Assembly (NCBI GenBank): GCA_037783415.1
Contig: JAZGTN010000055.1
Location: 1,792,001 to 1,856,000, forward strand
Reading direction: 5' to 3'
Length of the DNA stretch: 64,000 bases
DNA from: Leptasterias polaris
Lineage: Eukaryota; Echinodermata; Asteroidea; Forcipulatida; Asteriidae
The stretch's first letter is position 1; the number at the start of each line of letters is the position of its first letter. The notes beneath the pieces were generated by a model, which searched no databases, had not been told where the DNA came from, and worked only from the letters and a program-made list of their open reading frames with translations. The position numbers were made by a program, and so were the translations under genes. Shown in pieces: positions 57,869 through 64,000 of the stretch.

Positions 57869-60399
57869 TCATTTTCCTCAATTGATTTCTTTTAAACATC
57901 GCGTATTGAATTTCAACTCTGTGATTATATTCAAAACTAGAGTAAAATGTCCACAATTTTTAAAGTGAATATTAAATGCATTGTTCAGTTCTACCTCGAA
58001 ACATTTTTTATCACTCACGTAGGCCCTAATAAAATATATAATGGCAAAATATACAGCAATTATAGCAAAATTATTTTCTCATTTTATGCGCTCCTCGTGT
58101 AAACTCAGGCCGTATCCGAATTGGCGGCTACTGGCTACGGCTGTTGCCAAGGGTGTTGCTAAGGACTTTCTATACTTCAACGCATGACGACGCGGCGATC
58201 CAGCAGCAGCCGTAGCCGTAGATTCGGCCACGGCCCAATCATAATCTTGCACCGGTGCCGCTCCCACCGCATCAATCTTTGCGTGAGAGAGAAACAAACA
58301 TCTGCCCGTCTTTTCGATTTCATATTAGATGTCCCGTCTCAACCGGCGCTGCCTGGGGCTTGCAGCTGCTCTTCCCAAAATGATAAAACTAAAAACGCGT
58401 GAGTCTCCGACAGTAAAATACTCTAAAATCTAAAGCTGACCTCAAACCTTATTAAAAACATAGATTGGACATTTCGTTGATTCAGGACTAAGGCTTCTCC
58501 GAAACGTCGAGTCCATCGGCTCTCTCGGAAACAACAATTACTCAAAAGAGATCTAACTACATGGTGTCACAGCACATTGTTTTTGACCATAAGGTCCTTA
58601 ATTCAATTTGTATAAATTTAATTGAACTACAATTGCAAGCTCCTGGTAATTGAGTTTATCGGTGATATTCCCCTATAGTATTTGTTTAGCACACAGATGA
58701 ACATAATGTTGCCAGGAAAATATTTACATTTAGGTTTGATACATTCTCGATGTAAGACCCTTTTGATTTGTTAAGCATGCCTGTTCTCACCAATACACTC
58801 TGGCTTTGCCCATTATTTTTATGTAGAAAAAACAGCCATTCCATTAGCTTTCCCCCAACGTACTGGGGAATCTCTTTGGAATTCTCTGCCTGGTGAATGT
58901 TTCCCTCCTTCCTACAATCTAGCCTGCTTTAAAAAGAATATCAAGCCCTCCTTCAGCTTTCCTGAGTTTGTTATCTTGCATTTTCTTAAGTGATGTTTGG
59001 AGCTTTGCATGCGTGGATAAATAAAAGGAAGCAGGGTACGTTTAGTCAACTTTGGGGTACAACCATCTCTTTTTGGAGGACTATCGGCACTGAAAAGTCG
59101 ACGTTTCGAACAGTATACTCGTTCCAGTAGATAGATCTTCGTCAACAATGAAGAAGCGGCGGTTTTGCGAACATAACCAAGTCCTATACCACATCTACTT
59201 TGCAAAGGTTTGAGATTGCAGTTTGATTTTGCAAAGGTACAGGATGGACCAGATACCATTTCAATACACACAGAGTGAGCAAACCAAACAACGTCAATTT
59301 CTAAGAGAAATAAAGTATTGGGTAAAATGGTCGAGCAGTGCAGGGCTGTTGTCCCGTCGCAAAAAGGCATATTTTAGTATTTACACTGTATACAATATCT
59401 TGAACGCAACGCTCCTAGAACCAGTGAACGCATTGAACAGTATCAGCTTATATGTGACGACGAATCTCACATGCACTTCACATCAGACTCTAGAAAATCA
59501 CACAAAGCAATGCAAAACCACAAAGAAACCTACCTGTGAAAAACCATGGCCCGATATTCCTTTTTGATGAGTTGAAACCTCGTCTCTAAATGATCACCCT
59601 AGCAACGCATCATCTCAAATTGTAATCTTAAAGTGTTCTGCATATTTTCCATTAGGAAATTTCCATCAGCTGGGTATAATCCTCATGTTTCTGCTTCCCG
59701 CCTCTCCGCTCAGTCCGACGTGTCCGAAAGCTCACCGCATCAACGTGACTAATAGTAATACACTGTCGATATTTTTACCGTCTGACTTCATCAACCATCT
59801 ACCTTCATTCGACGGTACCCAGCGGGAGAATAATATAACAAATTGTATTCAAGGAGCTTACATCAGAGAAAAGAGAATTTGTATAAAGAGAAGAAAATAT
59901 TAAGTGGCATGTATATCTTTAGGATTTAAAAAAACCCGAACCAAAACATGTTTTTGTGATAATTTCTTCTTTCAGAATATTGATTACCTCTGGGTACCGT
60001 CAATGCTCCTTTGTTCTCATCGTTATCAGCAAAATGATGCAGTGACTGCATCAAGGACATCAAGGAAGTCTAGTCATCAACGACGCATTGTTTTCATTTT
60101 GCACAGTGCCTTTGTTTGTTTTTCATCATAATAATTTATTTTCGCATTACCCGGTGTTTTTTTTACGCAACCAATAATTATATGATTATCCTAGACCTAT
60201 ATTTGTCTATTTGTGCTCATATATTTTTTATTTTATTTAGGAGTGGTTGGGCGTTTGTTTGATCTTATTTTTACCTTCTTTTTTGCGCGAGCTAAATCGA
60301 GAGAAAAAGCCTGATTGATGGTTTTATTGTATATTTATTTTATTTTATGTTTTTTTAAAGCTTCCATATAGGCTAGTCAAAAGCAAATTATTTTGAATT
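57869..60399. other. No gene seen
   Basis: A GC-rich inverted stretch (58100-58240) is related to that at 35880-36000 (TCCGAATTGGCGGCT and ATTCGGCCACGGCC types). The other open frames have no domain or splice support. Confidence 0.35.
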
Positions 60400-60821
60400 G
60401 TGTGCCCAATGTTGGTAAGAGTGGAAACTTAAATGTTCACAATTATATGGTATAAAGATGTTCACGGTGGAAAATTTAAACATTTCTTGCTTGAAATAAT
60501 CTTGCTTGTAATGCTTTCGGTATCGTTTTTTAGAAATGAGTAAAACTGTGTAAGTTTAGTCGCACAAACTGCATATACACTGGTGTTAGACATTTACCAA
60601 TATTGTCCAGATCCTTAAAGAAATCCTTTTTTTTGCTTGTGTGGAAACTTAAATTTATTTCATTTTGTTTATTCATTTCTATTTTCTTTAAGGGTGGGGG
60701 AGCATTTGTTTCATTGGTTGTTTGATGATTTTTAAAGCAAAATGCCTATACATGGAAGCAAACAACAGCATCACACGCAAGGTGAGGGCGCTCTTTGAGC
60801 TCTACGTCAGGGTCGTAAATC

Positions 60822-60955
60822 TACTGAGCAAAACAAAAACGCTAAGCACAGAAATACATTGCTTAGCAGAAAATGGTTATCATGCACAATGCCATCTATT
60901 AAAGAACATTTGCTCAAGACAGAATCCTCCACAAGTTTTTGCTTAGCTAATACCT
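60822..60955. repeat. R2-family repeat, partial
   Basis: Carries TGAGCAAAACAAAAACGCTA, GCTTAGCAGAAAATGG and TTTTTGCTTAGCTAA. Confidence 0.45.
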
Positions 60956-61499
60956 TTAAGAATGTTTTTAAAACATCTTTTATGAATTAATTATGCCCAG
61001 TTTTTCAACTTTTAACTTTACACAAATCTGATTAGCAGTCTGTTTTGTGTCAACCAGGGACAAAATTGATTTATTGTGTGATGGAGCAAACGAAACCAAA
61101 AACAATGCTGTAAAACATTAAACGGGACACATTTTGAGAACCATACGCAGGTATACTGGCATAATAATTATCATATCCGATATGTGGAAGAGGTTGTCCC
61201 CTAAAATATTCCCCTACTGGAACAAACTATCTCCTCTTGTACCCCCCTAAAATCCTCTAAGAAATTCACGAAATTACCAGAACACAAAGAAAACACATTA
61301 TGAAAGGGGGTGTGGGTGTTACACCATGCCCCCATATCGAGCACCAAACGCAATAAATCCACATGGAAAGCTTAGAAATACGTCTTGAACAGCTTGAAAA
61401 TGTCCTAGTTTTATAAGTTAATTTTAAAACTTAAAAGTTTCAAACCGTGTGCAATCCTATCTTCTCATTTGGTTCCACAACTTTATTATTATAAAGACA

Positions 61500-61780
61500 T
61501 TAAGCAGAAAATACTGCTTGGCAAATTTCTTTTCTTTGCAAAAGATGAGTTGAGGACCAGTGGGGGCAATATAAACTTTATGAATTTTTGGCTGGTTACC
61601 CGTTTCAAATAAGTAATATTTTTCTGTGCTAAGCATATTTTCTGTGCTAAGCATATTTTCTGTGCTAAGCATATTTTCTGTGCTAAGCATATTTTCTGTG
61701 CTAAGCATATTTTCTGTGCTAAGCATATTTTCTGTGCTAAGCATATTTTCTGTGCTTACAGGTTTCATGAAATTGGGCCA
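61500..61780. repeat. R2 repeat with internal 18-bp tandem array
   Basis: Within an R2 copy the unit TTTTCTGTGCTAAGCATA is repeated about 8 times (roughly 61618-61757). An open minus-strand frame through it repeats STENML, a by-product of an 18-bp (3n) period. The right end reads CATGAAATTGGGCCAATG. Confidence 0.8.
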
Positions 61781-62344
61781 ATGAGTGAAAAAACGCCGAG
61801 AGCTTTAATTAAAAAATAATTAACTGCTCTCGTTATTGACTTAAAATAGAGATACAAATGTAGACAAACAAACAAAACTCTGTTTTTAAAGTTATTTATG
61901 TTTATTAAAAATTATTTTTCAAAACATAGATACTAGATATTTAATACAGTAGACTACTGTACTAGCAATATTTGGATTTTGTGTGGGATTTCTTAATTCG
62001 GCCGATTCTTTACTTGCTGACCTGCATGGCCGTGTGTTTGTCTTAGTCCACAGTTTTGTATTTGTTCTTTTGTTTTATATTGTCAAGTATTTCATTTTAG
62101 AGTACGACGTGCTTGTGCACTGAGAACTATTATTATATTTTGTTCCAAATTAAGGCTCGACTCGACCGCGGACCTTCTTGGTTTACTTAATTTTTATTCT
62201 CTGTCTCATAATGCAAATGCATGTCTTGAGGGACCGTTGCCTACAAGCTCTGCTTCTACAATGGATCCCTATGCAGTGTCATATTTCTTGTTTTTATCTA
62301 GTTCTTGATATATAAACTGTAAAGTTGTATTCTTTGTACTGTAC

Positions 62345-62495
62345 AGGGGTCGATTTCACAAAGCACTAAGATTCATCTTAAGATGAGTTATCAGTATTAC
62401 CATAGTGATTTGTATTGTGACATCACTCTTTGCTATAAGCAACTGCGATGGATTTGCAGTTACGATCAATCTTAACTCTTTGTGAAATCGAGCCC
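62345..62495. mobile_element. MITE with TTTCACAAAG ends
   Basis: ~150 bp. GGGTCGATTTCACAAAGCAC at the left is mirrored by CTTTGTGAAATCGAGCCC at the right, and inner arms ATCTTAAG and AATCTTAAC are partly mirrored. Relative at 30290-30460. Confidence 0.7.
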
Positions 62496-63065
62496 TGATC
62501 TCTTTTGAGTGGTAATGTATTTTATCTTTTGATACCGTGGAAAATAAATTAACCTTGAACTTACACATTTTAATCTGATTAAAAAACAGATGTTACGTAC
62601 GCCCAACTCATTTGGGTTTTTACCAACTGAGTTGGTTCGCAGCACAGCGAAATTACAAACAATGGGAATACCTAAATGAGATTAAAGGGAAAACCAGCAA
62701 CAAACAAATGGCGGCGACATGTACACGACAATAAATTATTGAGAGTTTCAGTTTGTACAGTTCACGTCTTTAAGTTTTATTGCTCTTCTCAGTCATGGCT
62801 TGTACAGTTTCCTCGTTCTTAATCTTAGGTTACAACTCTCTCCTGGTATATCACTATTACTGTGTTCACTATGTAGTATGTTCACTGTGTGAACACCAGA
62901 CGTTGTATATAATCATAAACAAATATATGAATTTATTTACAAACAGCATGAGGCGAATCAAGGAAACTTACAATCAGTAGTTGAAAATCATGAATTAAAG
63001 CGACTTGGTATGCATAAATGAATATTATTATTTAGCCAAAATAATAGATTTAAATACCGTAAATA
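62496..63065. other. No gene seen
   Basis: AT-rich sequence with no supported exon. Confidence 0.35.
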
Positions 63066-63332
63066 ATGCCGCCTGCTCAAACAACTCAGGTCTCGGAAAT
63101 GGGGAGTCCGGCGCCAACCACACAGTCACGGAGCGGGGGTAGTGGGTACTCTTCGGTCATAGCGGAGCTTCTCGTCGGTCATAGCGGAGCTTCTCGTCAG
63201 TCCAAGCCCAATAGCCAACGACCACGCCCAAGTGTCGTCCTGCCAGTGGTAGTAGCGCTGTCAATTCCTGTGGTGTGGCCGGCCGGTCAGCATCCCATCC
63301 CGAGCTCTGAATCGAAGGAGGCCGCAGCTTAG
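63066..63332 (+). CDS. Orphan small ORF, Ser/Pro-rich
   Basis: An 88-residue frame from ATG to TAG starting MPPAQTTQVSEMGSPAPTTQ. It is GC-rich compared with its surroundings, and contains a short tandem repeat of GTCATAGCGGAGCTTCTCGT (63159-63198), a hydrophobic VVLPVVVALSIPVVWPAG and a Ser/Glu end. No domain recognised. It could be part of a transposon ORF, since a lysine-rich frame (63373-63573) follows. Coding status is unproven. Confidence 0.25.
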   Translation: MPPAQTTQVSEMGSPAPTTQSRSGGSGYSSVIAELLVGHSGASRQSKPNSQRPRPSVVLPVVVALSIPVVWPAGQHPIPSSESKEAAA

Positions 63333-63725
63333 GCATACAATGTGTTATATACGCACATTAGAATTTAAATAAATGCAACCACTTGCTAAAAAACAAAAAA
63401 AACAAAAAAGAACTAAGGAGTGCAGCCAGCCGAGAACAATCCAGCAGAAAGAAACAGCTAAACTAGGAATGTTCATCTCGGCAATAAATGTGGCTGAAAG
63501 GAATTCCAAAGATAAATCAGATGGTACAAACTGTGACCATAACACAGATAAAAACCCTCGGGGAGAAATCTGAAAATTCTTATCTGACCCTCTTAAGATT
63601 GTCAAGCACTTGCTCCCGATTCCTTCTTCACGACTGTTGTTAAAGGAAAAGTACATGAAACTCTGGAACAGTCTCCACAGTTAACCTACTTCACAGTAAT
63701 TTGTATTTCAAGAGTAAGAAAGGAA

Positions 63726-64000
63726 CAGCGGCGGCGCTACGGGGGGGGGCAAATGTCCCCCCAGTTATTTTGTTTGCCCCCCCCCCAGTTTTTTCCCCGA
63801 TGGCGGAAATTGAGTTTAATCCCAAACCATTGCACCCAATTTGTTACAATGTTGTTTTCGCTGTAAATAATAAACTCAATTTCATCCATCATAATTAGCT
63901 AGCACAATCAAAAAAGCCCAATACACTTTCCATCTCCGGCAATGTTAATAAAATGTGGATTTATTTATCTGTACAAGCTTGGAAACTTGCTATAAATAGA
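63726..64000. mobile_element. Second copy of the hAT-like element, cut by window end
   Basis: It starts CAGCGGCGGCGCTACGGGG and continues through GATGGCGGAAATTGAGTTTA and CCATCATAATTAGCTAGCAC, near-identical to 20161-20480. The right end is outside the window, so the target duplication cannot be checked. Confidence 0.85.

Noticed and set aside
58079..58297. Ala-rich minus-strand frame
   Set aside because: GC-rich inverted repeat sequence related to that near 35880-36000; no splice sites or domain.
61457..61768. Frame with STENML repeats
   Set aside because: It is an artefact of an 18-bp tandem array within a non-coding R2 repeat.

Overview
The window is nuclear DNA of an intron-rich animal. 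Genes are split by GT-AG introns, and most of the sequence is non-coding and packed with small inverted-repeat transposons, tRNA-derived SINE heads, LINE fragments, minisatellites and long poly(G)/poly(C) runs. A Ngaro/DIRS-type tyrosine-recombinase retrotransposon and the look of the repeats suggest a marine invertebrate, probably an echinoderm such as a sea star. The taxon is inference, not proof.

Left end (1-6,022, minus strand): the 5' half of UDP-glucose 4-epimerase (GALE). Four coding exons with exact splice sites and matching phases encode about 182 residues; the rest lies left of base 1. The intron before exon 3 holds a 56-bp minisatellite (2,694-3,547) whose repeat unit is the exon 3 splice acceptor itself, including polypyrimidine tract, AG and the first 22 coding bases.

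Middle-left (6,023-24,734): no host gene recognised, mostly mobile DNA. There are several TIR elements with visible target-site duplications, a 5'-truncated LINE with a long reverse transcriptase ORF (minus, 13,671-15,935), and a 6-kb Ngaro/DIRS-like element (15,985-22,039) with split direct repeats A1-ORFs-B1-A2-B2, a zinc-knuckle gag, RT/RNase H and a tyrosine recombinase. The element is decayed: a stop, a C-run and a 4-base frameshift in RT, a LINE tail in RNase H, and a hAT-like element plus a G21 run in the recombinase.

Middle-right (24,735-45,321, minus strand): a tandem cluster of three related-looking, unnamed single-pass membrane protein genes. The shared plan is a signal-peptide exon ending in phase 1, a short basic phase 1-1 exon, and a last exon beginning in phase 1 that encodes a transmembrane helix, a juxtamembrane Cys-Cys, and a cytoplasmic tail with PPxY motifs. 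PPxY is the known ligand of WW domains, as in NEDD4-family ubiquitin ligases. Genes 1 and 3 can be assembled from signal peptide to stop; gene 2 lacks a recognised signal exon.

Right end (45,322-64,000): no gene recognised. It holds dispersed inverted-repeat elements, simple repeats, a small orphan ORF at 63,066, and the start of a second copy of the hAT-like element at the window edge.
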